In this document: positions 1-12,846 of the stretch, piece after piece
How positions within the stretch are numbered: position 1 is the first letter of the stretch
Layout: each line of letters starts with the position of its first letter
Assembly (NCBI RefSeq): GCF_964355755.1
Contig: NC_092677.1
Coordinates: 9,820,601 to 9,884,600, forward strand
DNA length: 64,000 nt
Direction: 5' to 3'
From: Antedon mediterranea
Lineage: Eukaryota > Echinodermata > Crinoidea > Comatulida > Antedonidae
Made by a program: the position numbers and the translations under genes
Notes under the pieces: generated by a model
Told to the model about the DNA's origin: nothing
Seen by the model: only the letters and a program-made list of their open reading frames with translations
The model's database searches: none

Positions 1-426
1 TGTGATGATGGGAATTGATGATAGCGTAATTTGTCTGAATGAAAGTGGTTGGCATTGGGACAGATGTGCGATACGTTACCCAGAAAATCATCAATTAAAT
101 GATTAAACCTTCACATGACATTCCAATTTAACATTTTTTTAATTTTAAAAATTCTATTCAAAGGACAGATTATTATACTTTCTCGGTTTAAAATGTAGTT
201 TGGATATATTTTGAAAGATGGAAAATGTTAAATAATAGGGATAAATCTATACTTAAAAATATTTTAAGTGCATTATTTCTTTATTATAAAACCACAACTG
301 CAATAATTCGCCAATAAACAAAGGGTTAACATTTCAACAAACAAAGAAAGTACTTTGCGCTTAAATTGACAAAACAAAAACTTGAAATAAATATTTAAAA
401 TGTCTTTAATATATTCTATTCAAAAT
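1..426. other. AT-rich stretch, no gene seen
   Basis: No open frame with protein-like composition and no repeat longer than a few bases was noticed. It leads directly into the 24-bp minisatellite. Confidence 0.5.
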
Positions 427-594
427 TCTATACAAATATTACACAGGCAATATATACAAATATTACACAGGCAATATATACAAATATTACACAGGCAATA
501 TATACAAATATTACACAGGCAATATATACAAATATTACACAGGCAATAGATACAAATATTACACAGGCAATAGTATACAAATAATGAATGTTTA
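427..594. repeat. 24-bp minisatellite, block 1 (about 7 copies)
   Basis: Near-perfect tandem copies of a 24-bp unit containing ACAAATATTACACAGGCAAT. Because 24 is a multiple of three and several frames lack stops, the array reads as short ORFs on both strands with an 8-residue period (YCLCNICI on the minus strand). These are artefacts of the repeat, not genes. The last copies degrade (TAGATAC, TAGTATAC variants). Confidence 0.93.
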
Positions 595-624
595 TGAGTG
601 CAATGGTACAAATAATGGCACGAG

Positions 625-720
625 GTGAATGATGAAAGGTTATATCAACGAGGCAAATGATGAAAGGTTATATTTCAACGAGGCGATGAGCCGAGTTGAA
701 ATATAACCTTTCATCAAAAT
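625..720. repeat. Fold-back with 21-bp perfect arms
   Basis: The arm at 659-679 is the exact reverse complement of 695-715, with a 15-bp GAGGCGATGAGCCGA-like loop. A partial direct copy of the left arm lies just upstream at 631-650 (GATGAAAGGTTATATCAACG). It may be the terminus of a fold-back transposon lying between two minisatellite blocks. No target duplication was found. Confidence 0.8.
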
Positions 721-782
721 ATTACACAAAAATGTTTCAAAAAGTACTATTTAACGATCGTTGAATAGTGCGTACTATTGCA

Positions 783-842
783 CGCCATGTGACCCACATT
801 CGTCCAATCAAATGACAGGAATTTATATAGGTGTTATATAAA
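783..842. repeat. Diverged duplicate flank (partner at 1168-1222)
   Basis: The stretch beginning CATGTGAC with an internal TCCAATCAAATGACA resembles 1168-1222, which begins CATGTGATACC with an internal ACCAATCACATTTACA; both end in an ATAGGT(G)TTATAT string. The minisatellite together with its flank therefore seems to have been tandemly duplicated once. Confidence 0.5.
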
Positions 843-1136
843 TACAAATATTACACAGGCAATACAGTATATACAAATATTACACAGGCAATATATACAA
901 ATATTACACAGGCAATATATACAAATATTACACAGGCAATATATACAAATAATACACAGGCAATATATACAAATATTACACAGGCAATAGATACAAATAT
1001 TACACAGGCAATATAACATGTCAACACATTAGGGAAATATATACAAATATTACACAGGCAATATATACAAATATTACACAGGCAATATATACAAATATTA
1101 CACAGGCAATATATACAAATATTACACAGGCAATAT
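841..1136. repeat. 24-bp minisatellite, blocks 2 and 3
   Basis: About 7 copies (841-1016) and about 4 copies (1037-1136) of the same unit as at 427-594. Each block ends in the same 28-bp sequence containing ACATGTCAACACATTAGGG, at 1016-1040 and 1137-1163, so block plus terminator form a larger duplicated unit. The open frames over it are repeat artefacts. Confidence 0.93.
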
Positions 1137-1222
1137 AACATGTCAACACATTAGGGAAATATATAGTCATGTGATACCATTTTGACCAATCACATTTACA
1201 TATTTACATAGGTTATATGATA

Positions 1223-1835
1223 TAATATTGCAATACATGGTATGTTGTGAGTATACATTTGTGATATTTTTAAAATCCTAAGTTGACAGTATGAAAAATG
1301 ATTGGGTAGAAATTATCACCTGATGAAATTCTGAATTATATTTTCATAAACTTTTCACATCATCCGTCTGGGGTCAAATCTTTGCCACCCGTCATCCTCT
1401 GGATTAGTTTTGTAATACTCTAGACAGGTCATGTTGCCATTTATACCCCGAATTATCGACATTTCAATCTTTGCCATCAATTATGTAATCAGTATCTTGA
1501 CGATTTGATGTGTAGTCACCAGCAAGTTGAAGGCTTCCCCCTTAAAAAAATATCGCTTTTCCTAACTTGTTGACCTTTTAGATGCGATCCATTCCCAAAA
1601 GAGATTTCAGTGTGTGTTTTCTAAATTCCTAGATTAAGTTGTGTCCATTGAGGTAGTCGATGTTGGTTATTCAACCAAAATGAGATGATGAACGTTTTAA
1701 AAATACATTTTCTGTTTAAAAACTTTACTTTTTAAAATTCTTAAATAAATTAAATAATGAACCACAGTTAGGAGACATTTTAGACTAGGGGGTTTGAGCA
1801 TGAAGAGGAGTTTGCTGTAATGATAAAATATTACC
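1223..1835. other. Unique-looking AT-rich stretch, no gene seen
   Basis: No coding-like frame or repeat was recognised. Confidence 0.4.
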
Positions 1836-2024
1836 CAGGCGTAACAAAGAGACCTCTGACCCCTGGTTTAGGAACCCTAAATGGCCTTCCAATGCTGGAG
1901 GCCTTTGAGGCTTTAGCATTTTTTGACATATAATTTTAATGCCTTTTTTCTATGTGGGCCCTGCGCCATATAAGCTTCAGAACGCCTAGGTTTAGCCAGT
2001 GAGCATTCATAGCCAACCACCCTG
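1836..2024. mobile_element. Diverged hAT-like MITE
   Basis: The right part (about 1950-2024) matches the 3' half of the element at 57738-57842: GGGCCCTG, then AAGCTTCAGA, then TTTAGCCAGTGAGCATTCAT. The left end reads CCAGGCGTAAC, close to the CAGTG(T/G)CGTAA termini of the 57.7-kb copy. Ends of the CAGNGGCGTA type are common in non-autonomous hAT elements. The body is diverged and no 8-bp target duplication could be confirmed. Confidence 0.45.
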
Positions 2025-4347
2025 TTGAAAAATTTTAACTTTTTATCACAACACCAATTATCCCCTGAAAATAGCTCTCCCAAAAAAGTGTTTCGATGCT
2101 TGGTGGTGGAATCAAATAAAACATTGATTAACTAAGTGATAACTGTGCCCGAGTAAATAACAAACTTGAAATGACCCAATATATATAGCTTTTAAGTTGT
2201 TTTTTTTAACTTTAATAAGATTTTTTTACTAATTTGAACTAGAAACTATTGACATTTCAACAATATTAAATATCCCGATAATCCAATCAGCTTAATAATC
2301 AACCTATTAATTATTAAATTAATAACTAACATATGACAAACATATGATTAGCTAAGTTTTAGTAATATTTCTTTCACTTTTGTATTAGAAATTTATTTTG
2401 CACCCCCTCCCCTTCTCAATGGAGATTAGTAAACTCTTTTAGTTGGATGTTATCGTGTTTAGATCGTTACTAATCATGAGTGTACCTTAATGGGCAGTCA
2501 CCTAATTGCATTTAATGTGGCGTCACCAACAACTGTATGTTGCATGGTCACTTCCCCATGTTTAAATTAGCCATTGCGATTTCGCTAAAACATCACAAAA
2601 AAATTCTTGTTATAGCAGACATGTATCCTGCTATAATTACTAAATTATACGTTAAACTTGCTTTTTCTTGTTCCTGTAAGAAACCTGCATACCTATTTTT
2701 GGTTGCTGACACGGAAGCCATCTGTAAAAGTTGTTATAACGTGCGGTTCAAATTGAAACCTTCCGCTAATAATCGTCCACAGTGCATTTCCTGTTTAGTT
2801 TATCTCGTCGTTCAGTGAAATTTTCATCCTAATCTTTTTACTAAATGGTGGAATAACTTTTCGTTTTAATCCGATTCGCATTTACAATTTGTGATTGAAG
2901 TCCTTGAACTTCTTGTGGTCACATGATACTTTTTTCACAGTTGCTAAGAGTTGTCAATGAAATTAAGTTTGACGGGTTTGATCGCTGGACCGTGTCAAGT
3001 AAAACAATTTTGACATTTCAATGTGTTAGGCCTGCAACAAATTAGTAGAACAATCTTAGTCGTTATTCACAAATAGATTGTTGTGTTTATATTTGTATTC
3101 ACAAATGAATGGAAACAATTATGTGTTGAAATATGTAGTCGGTCAAATTTGACATTTAATATTATAATATTTTTTGTTATTCCACAATGGGAAAATCTAA
3201 CATTATTGAAAATACAAGATAACATTTAATATTTTTTATTCCAATCCCAGTAGACAACAAAAAAACTATTCTGATATGATTGTCCATCCATAGTAAATAA
3301 AATTCATATTAAAACACAAGAAATATAATTTTAGAAGGTATTGTACATTCAGCTATAATATTTTCATGGAAAAACACCACAGTAAGTCCCCATGTAAAAA
3401 AATATTCGTTTACATCACATTCTAAACAAATCAGAGTGTTTTTTTTAATCTGTTAATTTATCCCAACTACTGTAGGTTTCACTATTTTGTTTGCAGAGGT
3501 ATAACTTTTTGGATTTTGGAGAGATCAGAAAGTCTAAGCTATTCAATCTGATAAGCACACAATTGAACTATTTACACGCATTTTTACCGATTTTTTTTCT
3601 TCAATTATATATCCATGATCTTTCGTATGTGGAACATCATTTGACATTGGTTTTGTCCTATAAAAAATCAATTTCTTTGTATGACCCATTTCAGTGAATT
3701 TCTATGAATCCAAAATGAGCTATGCTGCAATGACATATGACTGTTACTCTAATTGTCAAGTTATTCTGCCTTTATTCCTGTTTGTAATAATTAGGCTAAA
3801 TGCATTTTAAATCTCTCTGACGTTGATAAATTGTCACGTTATCGGCCACCACGTTTGTTATGCGTCGTTAATCGACGATCATGTTGTCAGGTTTTGTAGA
3901 AAGCGTAACGACCATGTACATCTGGCGCTGATTGAGCTAATGCATTTGTGAGATTTTACAACCGATTTAAATTTCTTTTAACGTTAATTTTTAATGGAAA
4001 CTAAGGAGGTATTATTTAAGATGCGCCGAGCACCTTTTCTTTGTTTTCTCCCTTTGGCATGTATTAAGTAAAAGTATTAAATGGAATCTTCAGATATTTT
4101 TGCATTTTGCGTTTCATAAAAAATGTTATAAACACAAAACTGCACCCCAGAAATATTTTATGTCTTTATAGGCCATTTTCTATTAAAAAATACCAACTGA
4201 ACATTCTTCCAAACAAAGTGTAGTAAAACTTTACCTGCAAGGCGATCTATGCAAACTGGTTCCTTCTTTATTAAACAGAAATGTTATTGAGTAGAGGTTA
4301 TGTTTACTTTTATCCCTGGCCTAGGTTTGAGGTACCGTACTGTAATT
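2025..4347. other. AT-rich stretch, no supported gene
   Basis: The longest frame, 2537-2818 plus (93 codons), has several Cys and Lys residues but no recognised motif, no neighbour of the same kind and no codon pattern distinct from its surroundings. It was not called. No clear repeats were noticed elsewhere. Confidence 0.4.
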
Positions 4348-4552
4348 CTGTTGGAACTAAAAATTGCTACTGAAACCAGTTTACTGTACTAGAATGGCGC
4401 TTAGCAAGAATCAATTGGGAATCTTCAAAACCGTTTTAAAGATCCGGTCCCTTTTGTGGTTTGTGTGTGGAACCATTTCTGCAGGAAAGAAAAACCCTGT
4501 TTTTAAAAAGAGATATAATAAAACTGTATTCTGAACATGCCCTAGGAAGTAC
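4348..4552. mobile_element. Relic half of a TTTCTGCTG-scaffold element
   Basis: Read alongside 50660-50875 it keeps the same order: CTAAAAATTGCT, then AACCAGTTT, then a CAATTGGG patch, AAACCGTTTT, GATC(C/G)GGTC, TTTTGTGGTTTG, GGAACCATTTCTGC, and a final GAACATGCCCTAGG where the 50-kb copy has GAAACAGGCCCTAAG. It is therefore a decayed right half of that element. The minus-strand frame across it (4411-4644) is not a gene. Confidence 0.6.
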
Positions 4553-7126
4553 GTATCTCTGAATGTAGGTAAGCTAAATTGTAGGTTGTATTTAACGCAT
4601 CGAGGTCGGTATAGTGTTCCTAAAACGATTTGGTGTCTTCTCACATAAGAACTTCATTAACTTCTAAATTACATTAAAGATTTTCTTGTTAACCTTTTGT
4701 TCAAGATTAACCAAAGCATTTAATTATCAAAATATCCCGTAGGCATCTTGACTGTGAATGATAATTGACTTAACGCTCGTCTGAAGTGTTTAAGCGAATG
4801 ACTAGCACAGTGTGTCGCCCCCTGGATACCACCAGATATCTGTTGCCGTGTCTTAGGACGGCACCATTTCTGCTAATTGCCAATTTATATTGCTATTAAA
4901 ACAATTTGGATTTTTGCCTTAAAGGTTAAGAAAACAGACAATAACAATGGAGTAACATGCTCATTCTTCAGTATGACAGTTGTAACTAGGCTGCCCGCTA
5001 GGCTGCGGCATTAAAACATGTAGAGTGCCCTCATTTGGAACATCTATAAAAGGACACCTCTATAAATAAACGATGGTCCATATATTTGTAGCACCTTTCA
5101 TCCAACCCTAACAAAGGTACACACTACTAAAAGACTACATTGTTCAATCTCAAATTGTATCACCTTGTAGGGGGTCCTGCTGTAATTTTATTTTATCAGA
5201 ACGGTCTGTACATACACATTTGACAAAGAATTTTTAATTCTTAGTAGTCATTATTCTAAATGTATGATTTTTAAAATGTAATTTTCATAAAATTCTGTAA
5301 CAAATTTATGACTATTATGAATGACCATTCTCAAACTTGCATTGCCCTACTTTTCAAAAGCTTTGCTGCTTTTTTTTTTCAAATTTTTGTAATTTATTAT
5401 TATGAAATGAAATAAATGTTACTCTTGACTTGAATGAATATTGGTATGGTATGTATGATTGTTTGACAACAATGAATTTTTTTTTTATTTTGCGAGCCCC
5501 AAAAGTTACCAAAGCAAATTACGATTTTCATTGCGAACTTGACTAACAGTTTAGTGTGACAGTTACCAGTAGGGGTCATTTCTCTTGCCGTAACCGATCG
5601 TTTCAAATCGCATTGATACGCTACAGGATTCAATCTATTTATCCAGCTGATTCGGAACGTGATGGCCACTGCTGCACCTGTCCATGTGTTTATTAAAGCG
5701 CATGGAATTTCAAAGTAAACACTACGGGCTGCCATGCCTTGTTGCCATGGTATTCATAAATTGCATGACCAATGGAGATGATATCGTTTGTATATTAGCG
5801 TTTTTTAAAATTTATTTTAAAGTTATTAAATAGTAAACAAAATAACCAATGCAGAAAAACATAAATAGTATTTGATAATTTCAATATTGAAATGTTTAAA
5901 GATTTTTTACATTAATATTTTAGTTGTTTATATTTACCGTAATATAGAAAGTATAAGACTAATAGCAATATTGTATTCCAAATTCCTTTCTAAATAAATA
6001 CAAAAATTATATTTTTAGCCTTCATTTCAGGCCTATTGTTTTCTTTTTTACTGTAATTTAAATTCTAGAGAAATATGCTTTAAATTTATATTTGCATTAA
6101 TTATTCAGGTTCAATATATTTTCACCAAGGTATATCAACATTTTCCAAAAATATTATCCATTATTATGAATTTTATTGAGTGTTATAGAGTGGAGACTAT
6201 ATGTCTTACATCGATCCTGTATCTAATAAATATTATTACTAGATTGTTATCTAAGCTTACTATGGGTTCCAATCTAACCACACGTAAGGCACATTGCTGC
6301 ATATATATGTCATACAAGCTCAGGCTAAAGAATTTCTATAATTTATTAAGACAAATCTCAAGTGGCGTAGCAGGAATGTTGTAATGACAGAAGACTTGCA
6401 GTGCCTTGGATACTGGAGAGCCTAGCCTTGATTCTAGGCCCCTGTCAGTTCATATTGCAAAAATCGTGCTGCAGACACGGTGAGCTTTAACAACATCTGT
6501 TGTTTGCGCGACACCTGTCTAAAGAATGTTGCAAATGTTTTTTTTTAAGCATTTATATGCTCTGTGACATATTATTCTACCACAGGTATAATTTATATAT
6601 TTGTAATAATACTTCTGTAAAAATCTATGTATAATAAGCAACAATAAATAATGTTAAAATAAATAATGAATAAATAAAAAATAATATTATAATACTTAGT
6701 GACTTTTCTCTAAGAATTCATAGAAATCAGACAAACTAAATTAGTAACCAAATTCTATCACTTTTTTCTGCCTGTCTCCTCTTGAAAAACCATGCTTTGC
6801 TAAATAAATTGCATTTGTTTCAACTGTAATATTAGTAAAATGTGAAAGATAGTGCATATTTGTTGGTCAATTTTGGTATTCTTTCTAAAGTTATAACATG
6901 CCATTCAAATTTCCACCATAGAAGTCTACTGTAAATCTAATTTTTTTTTTCTGTGAAGTAATTTTTTTTGGCAAGAAAGCAAAACAATTGACAATATAGG
7001 TCAGTAAAAACATTTACCAGACAACAATAAAATGAAAAGATAATCTGGTGGGAAATTAAATTGACAAAGATATTTTTAAACTGGTGACAACGTACAAAAA
7101 ACAGAAGAAAAACATGAATATTATTA
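4553..7126. other. AT-rich stretch, no supported gene
   Basis: Contains one short GGACACCTCTATAAA-type motif at about 5030-5070, shared with the dispersed repeat at 14955-15110, 52496-52945 and 54770-54930. The frame at 5400-5735 minus (111 codons) shows no recognisable motif and was not called. Confidence 0.4.
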
Positions 7127-7760
7127 TTAAAGACCCCTTCCCTGCAATTTTGGACGTTTTTTGGAAAATAATACATATATATCACTTTAAAAACATTAAA
7201 CCATGTCATTTCTTGTCTTAAATGTACGTTTTATGGTAAATTATGATAAAAAGTGAGAAACAATGCACTACCTAAGTAGCTCGCGGCGATCGACCTCTCG
7301 TGGACGGTCTTAGGCCTAGCCTAGCTAGGCTTAGTTTTGTAGGCCTAGCTGGTAAACATCGGTAACGTACGAACATCGTACGCGAGCTATATACCTAGCC
7401 TGACGTTGTATAGTTGCTGCATTAATTGTCTTTCTATTTTTGCCAGACTCCGTTGATACAAATTGGGGAAAACCCGGTATTTTCGCTGAAAAGTTAGGAG
7501 TCTTTCATTTGTTTTGGCCTCACGATCGATCGAAAAGTGGGCGAATTACAGGTGAAAAACAAAAATATCAATCCGCGCGCAATGCATTTTGGGATTTATA
7601 GCGGGCCGCTATAATTATTAGAATCGACTTATTTTTCACATTTTTAACCATTTAAAGACGAAAAAAGTTATCGCAATAGGACCATATAGTATTATTTTTA
7701 CATTAAATATAGTTTGTGATCTTAAATTAGATCTAAAAAACGTAGGGAATGGGGCTTTAA
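7127..7760. mobile_element. 634-bp non-autonomous TTAA element, copy 1
   Basis: Bounded by TTAA on both sides (7127-7130 and 7757-7760). The ends are imperfect inverted repeats: AGACCCCTTCCCTGC at the left, AGCCCCATTCCCTAC on the opposite strand at the right. Copies at 47227-47860 and 47984-48617 have the same 634-bp length and are nearly identical. TTAA duplication is typical of piggyBac and Kolobok transposons; the sequence alone does not decide between them. No transposase is present. The interior is notably GC-richer, with nested palindromes such as GGCCTAGCCTAGCTAGGC and CGATCGATCG. Frames crossing it are not genes. Confidence 0.88.
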
Positions 7761-8978
7761 CTAAGCCTCCTGCATTTTTATAGACTGAAATTCAAGTTTT
7801 TTGCATAAGTGAATCTTCAAACCTCGAGATTTAAGCGTTCATGGTTTCCGCTAAAGATACAGCACATAACACAATTATAAAAGTGAGTTAACCAATAGCA
7901 AGCGACAGTGTGTATAATCTATCACTTGTGATTGGTCAAATCAATTTATTACACTTACATCATTGCATTGTGTCTCCAGTGGTAACCAAGGATACTATGT
8001 AAATAAAATTCCAAACAATTATATATATATATTTATATTTTTTTTCTTTTGTTCAAAGAGAAACTAAATGTTAAAAATTCAACTTTTTAGTTTTCACAAC
8101 CACAGATAATAGACATTATGAAAGTGAAATGTTTTATTAAATTAATTTTCATCTTCTATCATAGAGCACATTCATTTTAAATGTTTTAAAAATTGTTTAC
8201 TTCTGTAAATAAATGTCAAGTTTTAGTTCTATGATGATTTTGTAAAAATAAACAATTTATCTTTTTCCAGACAAGTATACACATGCTGTAGGAATGTCGC
8301 CCTCTATGGACCAGTGGTGCCATAAACTCAAAGGTTTGAACTTTACGTTTACTTTTAATGTACGGTATTTCTGTTTAGTAAATGAAAATATAATAATTAT
8401 GTTTATATTCCATTTATGCGCATTATAGTATTATTATTCATCATACATCTGATCTAAAGAAACTTGTCCCACAACCCTCTAATGTGGGCCAAAATGTCCC
8501 GGAAGACTAGGTTGAAACATCGCAGAGCAAAATAACCCCGATTCCTTCATAATTAATCCCCAAGTTGATGTTAACATTGCTTTGTTTGTTATAGCCCAGA
8601 CTGAAGTTTTTAGTAAGAAGTATCAGTTTAATAAAATATTTAAGATGTGTGAAAAAACATGGGATTTTTTATGTGTGACCTGAGAGCCTATAAAGGGTTG
8701 CAATGAGCCTCATGCCAGATACTCTAGCATGTGGCATCCTCGGCCACAGCTCTCCATTTACTACTCGACCAGTCTCTTTTGTAGCGGCGTACCATTTGGT
8801 GTCACTCCATTGACATCATTCAATTAAACTTGGCTTTCTTAATCTTGAGCCCTCTTTAATTTAAAACCACAATATGTTCTTTTGAAGGTTGCGGCCCAAA
8901 GCTCTCAATTTACTCATTTTCAGCTACTCTCATTGTATCATTTAGAATCACTCCATAATTTGGCATCACTTAACCCTC
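7761..8978. other. AT-rich stretch, no supported gene
   Basis: Apart from an exon-like patch at 8271-8333 (discussed in the findings), nothing coding or repetitive was recognised. Confidence 0.4.
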
Positions 8979-9108
8979 TCTCTGTCTACACTATCAAAGT
9001 TTATGTGACAAGTGTGATGTGCCCAAATATGGTAGTGATATGACATCACCATGTCCATATATGGGCACATCACATTTTTTTGTCACATAAACTTTGATAG
9101 TGTGATCA
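8979..9108. mobile_element. CTCTGTCTACAC MITE, copy 1
   Basis: The ends are inverted: CTCTGTCTACACTATCAAAG at the left, and CTTTGATAGTGTG at the right with the last bases diverged. The interior is also nearly palindromic, with GTGATGTGCCCAAATATGG answered by CCATATATGGGCACATCAC, so the whole sequence can fold back on itself. It has no coding capacity. Six further copies lie in this window. Flanking TTA at the 27.5-kb and 28.7-kb copies suggests PIF/Harbinger (Tourist-type) mobilisation. Confidence 0.85.
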
Positions 9109-12100
9109 AGTAATATTCTTTTTAACTATGTATTTTGTGTTTGTAATCTGAATGGTTGTTTGAAAGAAAACAAGCTGACAATCTGAAGTAAAAAATGACA
9201 GAAGCAAGCTGGTTGAAAACCTTAAGGCAGTGTATTCACTTTATCATCACCTAAATTAGCAATATTACTTTGGGACCCCCTATCAGCGTGACATAAAACA
9301 TTTGTGACAGAAAGAGACCTATTACTGAATACAATGTGTCATTGTTTACATTTCAATGACTGTACTCACATTTCTTTTTATATGGCTTATCTTTCTCGAA
9401 ATTGTATTGTATATAGGCTTATTGTTAAAATGTAGTACTATTAAATACATTTTTATTTTATTGTGATATTGCAAATATTTACCCTGCTAATCACTAAGGA
9501 CACATGCAACATTTTGTTAAAAATTTAACCTGGAAAACCCTATGGTAACCATCATGTTCTGCTGTATGTATTTAACCACAAGAACTAGCAACGACATTTT
9601 AAAAGAATTTTCTTGCAATGGAACCTGTCTTTATCTCTCGCTGGTTAAACCTGTTACTACGCATCACCCATCCAACATACTTGACGTAAATTACCTCTTG
9701 TTGTCAACCAAACACCTTTCTACCTAAGATGTCGTGACTTTAATTTGCATCAAGAAATGTTTTCAATTTACCTCAGCCTGTGCACTGTCGCCTAAATCTC
9801 ACCTGCCACTAACAAGTGCAAGGGGTTGCACCTGTGAGGCATAGTTGACATGTACATCTCTTCTGTCGCAACTTTGATCTTGGCAAACTTTGTTTGCAGG
9901 AAACTCTGTAACCTAGAATATTTTATTTACTTTCATTGAGGGTAATCTGTTAACTGTAGATCTATGGTATTACTTTCTAGCCGGTCTATGCACCTAATTG
10001 CGGGTAAATAGGATGCAGTTGTGTGGGTTTTGTTCTGGATTTTGTAGCTTTTAGGTTAATGTATTTAATCTATTGGTGTTTGGTATTTATTTCAGTTAAT
10101 CTTTGCCTATAGATATCCATCACAAGTTTGTAAATTACAAGCACGGTCACAAGCAACTATGTATGGATGTATGTAATACTGTATTCCATACAAATTCCTA
10201 TCTTTTATATGTTTCCAACAGAGTTCATTTGAGAATTAAGTTCATAATCCAGAGAGTTGGTATACACGATTTAACGGTCAAAACGCGAAGTGGCTTTCCC
10301 ACTGTGTAAGTTCATAGATAAATGCTTTTTTAAGCTAACATTGTCCTGTTAATTCCGGTGTTAATTTGAAAAATTCTCTTTAATTTCTAACCCTAAAATT
10401 AACTATTGATTTCATTTATCTAAAATAACTGTATTTAATATTACAGTCAAGTAATTTTCTTTGAAGAATTAATCTGAAAAATATTGATAAAAACATCTAT
10501 ATATGATTTTACAATTTGCTAGTGAGCAAAGGACAGGTTTCACCCAATTCGAGGTGAACTCTTTTCATTCTGACAATTAAGATATAGACTCAAGGCAAGA
10601 ATACAGTATAAACAAACCTAACAAATCCATCATTGCTTGTAAAACATCTTGTTAACAACAACAAAATAACGACTGAGATGAATGGAAAGATCCGGAATGA
10701 ATGATGAATACATGAAATGCATTTTTTAAAGCAATATTGATTGCTAAGGTGGAATAATACAAGAATTTCTTTTACAATGATTGCTTGCGGTGAATGCAAA
10801 CCTCTTTGCGCTAATTGCTAGGGGTATACGATGAAAATGAAAATCCTTTACAGAAATTGCTCAAGGTGTTGAACTTGTAAAGACATCCATGCTAAGGTAC
10901 GAAAGAAAGATTTTAATCGATTAAGATGAACAAGAACATCTTGATAGCTTGAGGTGTATCAGACGTCCTTTAAATGATTTCCGAGGAGGTTTTAGAAAAA
11001 CTCTTTTAGTTTCATTACAGGGGGAAGTTGATGATGGAAAAGCAAGGGGACACTTTCTTGACCTCAAAATAGTTTCCATTAGAGAACACAAATCATTAGT
11101 AAAATAAACATCAATCAGGGTATGTTATAAATGGTTATGTATTATGTAAGCTTTAGGTTTTAAATTAACATGAATTAAATGATGAGATAGAGGTCGCGAC
11201 CTCCCACGTACACTTGTCTTTAAGCAGTGCACGAAATAGAGAGTAAACAAAGGATTGTGTTTCTAACACTCAATCAAAATATGTTTTTACGCAAATTATA
11301 TTGTATCAAACGTCATCTGAATTTGAATTGAGTCATCTGAATTTGAATTGAACAATGCTTAGACTATTTGAGATAGCAAAACTTTGCTTTGCCATCGTTA
11401 AATAATATACATTTGTTAATAATAATAGAATACTATAGTATCTGGATAAGAGTAATTAATAAGTTATCTGGGTTATCAAGAAGGCTTTCAGCTGACAACA
11501 ACACAAAACATTGTTAAAAACATTCAACATTGTTTCTAATAAACGCAATAATGTAAGCTTTCAACATGTCATTATTTTATTAAGTTCTGTGTACTGTAGC
11601 TTTGAAAGAAGACGGCTTTTATCGTACAGTGGCGCATGTCCTTTATATCAGTCAAACAATATTATTACTACTCTACCTGTCTCTGACATTGCTTGCATCC
11701 TTTGGATGGGATGTAAAGCTGTTTGTTCTGTTGCAATATAAAGAATTTGGTGTATTATCCGCAAGAAATATATAAGATAATCATTAGACGAGGCACTCGA
11801 AACTACTCTCTCGTACTGAAGATGACACCCAGAATGAAGTAAATCAAAAACATACGGTACTCGGGAAGAATATTCTTATTAATAGATTAATCATGGAGGT
11901 AAAAAATAAACCTCCATGGATTAATAGTAATAGGAAGAGGTACTGACCCAGAATGATAGAAATAAATGAATGAATCCACACAATTTTTAGAAATGTTGTA
12001 TTATTTATATTTAAAAAACATTTTTCTTCCTTTATTTGATGTAGGTTGGCCTTCATCAAGTCCTTAGAATATGTGCATCAAACATGCGATGATAAACCAT

Positions 12101-12846
12101 GAACCCAATAGATTATTACATTTCCTGTCATGTAAACCAATGTTATATGTCATGGTCCATTGGTTAAAAAATAAAATCTTGTATTTGTCAGCCATCTATC
12201 AAAAACTGCATTAAAAAATCCGTAGGGAAAAGGTCCACATCTGCTGTATATGGAACATTTCAAATTTGGATTTGTCAGGTTGTGTTTTTTATCTGTCCAC
12301 AGTCTTTCCTTCGTAAATTTCTGGTCAATGATTTCTTATCTAATTTTTTAAAAGCCAACTGGTACTGTCAGGCTTGACAATTTAAAGCACTCCATCCAAT
12401 TTCCAAGGGTCAAGTCTTGGCAAAGTTAAATGTGTCTAATAGCGATTGTTTTGCCATATTTTAGGAATTCTACCTGGTAAAACGTCAAAAATATGTTTAC
12501 GATAATTGAGAAATTAATTAAAATAAATAAATTTCTCTGTCCAGAACTTGACCACTAAACTCATTTCATGCTTCCTGTTCCTGAAAGGAGTTTCCTTTAT
12601 ATTCAAAGTTGTGTGTGTGTGGCAATTAATATTGTATGAATATATTTGTAATGAAAATAAAAGTGTTTTTTTTCTGAAAGCTTGCCACTACTTTCTGGTA
12701 GCCACTGACACACAGCATTGTTATTTTTTCAGTAATTTGCCTTTTGACTTACTAGGTATAAGGTGTAACAGTACCATAATGTCAATCTATTAATGAATTG
12801 TTCTTAATATTCTCAACCTGTTTAGTAGTATGTTCGGTATTAATTG
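9109..12846. other. AT-rich stretch, no supported gene
   Basis: Small structures only: a 20-bp unit duplicated in tandem at 11312-11351 (GTCATCTGAATTTGAATTGA), and a hairpin at 11886-11924 whose arms TTAATCATGGAGGT and ACCTCCATGGATTAA pair with one bulged base. Frames at 9542-9727, 10103-10309 and 12548-12793 show no domain features and were not called. Confidence 0.4.
12700..12755. repeat. Dispersed repeat segment (partner at 30083-30136)
   Basis: Both segments share CCACTGA, then CACAGCATTGT, then TTCAGTAATTTGCCTTT in the same order and spacing. The 30-kb partner lies inside a disrupted MITE. The parent element was not recognised. Confidence 0.6.

Noticed and set aside
427-1141. CRISPR-like array of short repeats
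   Set aside because: Copies are directly adjacent without unique spacers and the sequence is animal-like; it is a minisatellite.
2537-2818. 93-codon plus frame as a gene
   Set aside because: No domain, no splice context, and its length is within what AT-rich DNA gives by chance with many frames.
5400-5735. 111-codon minus frame as a gene
   Set aside because: No recognisable motif and its end is AT-driven; neighbouring sequence offers no support.
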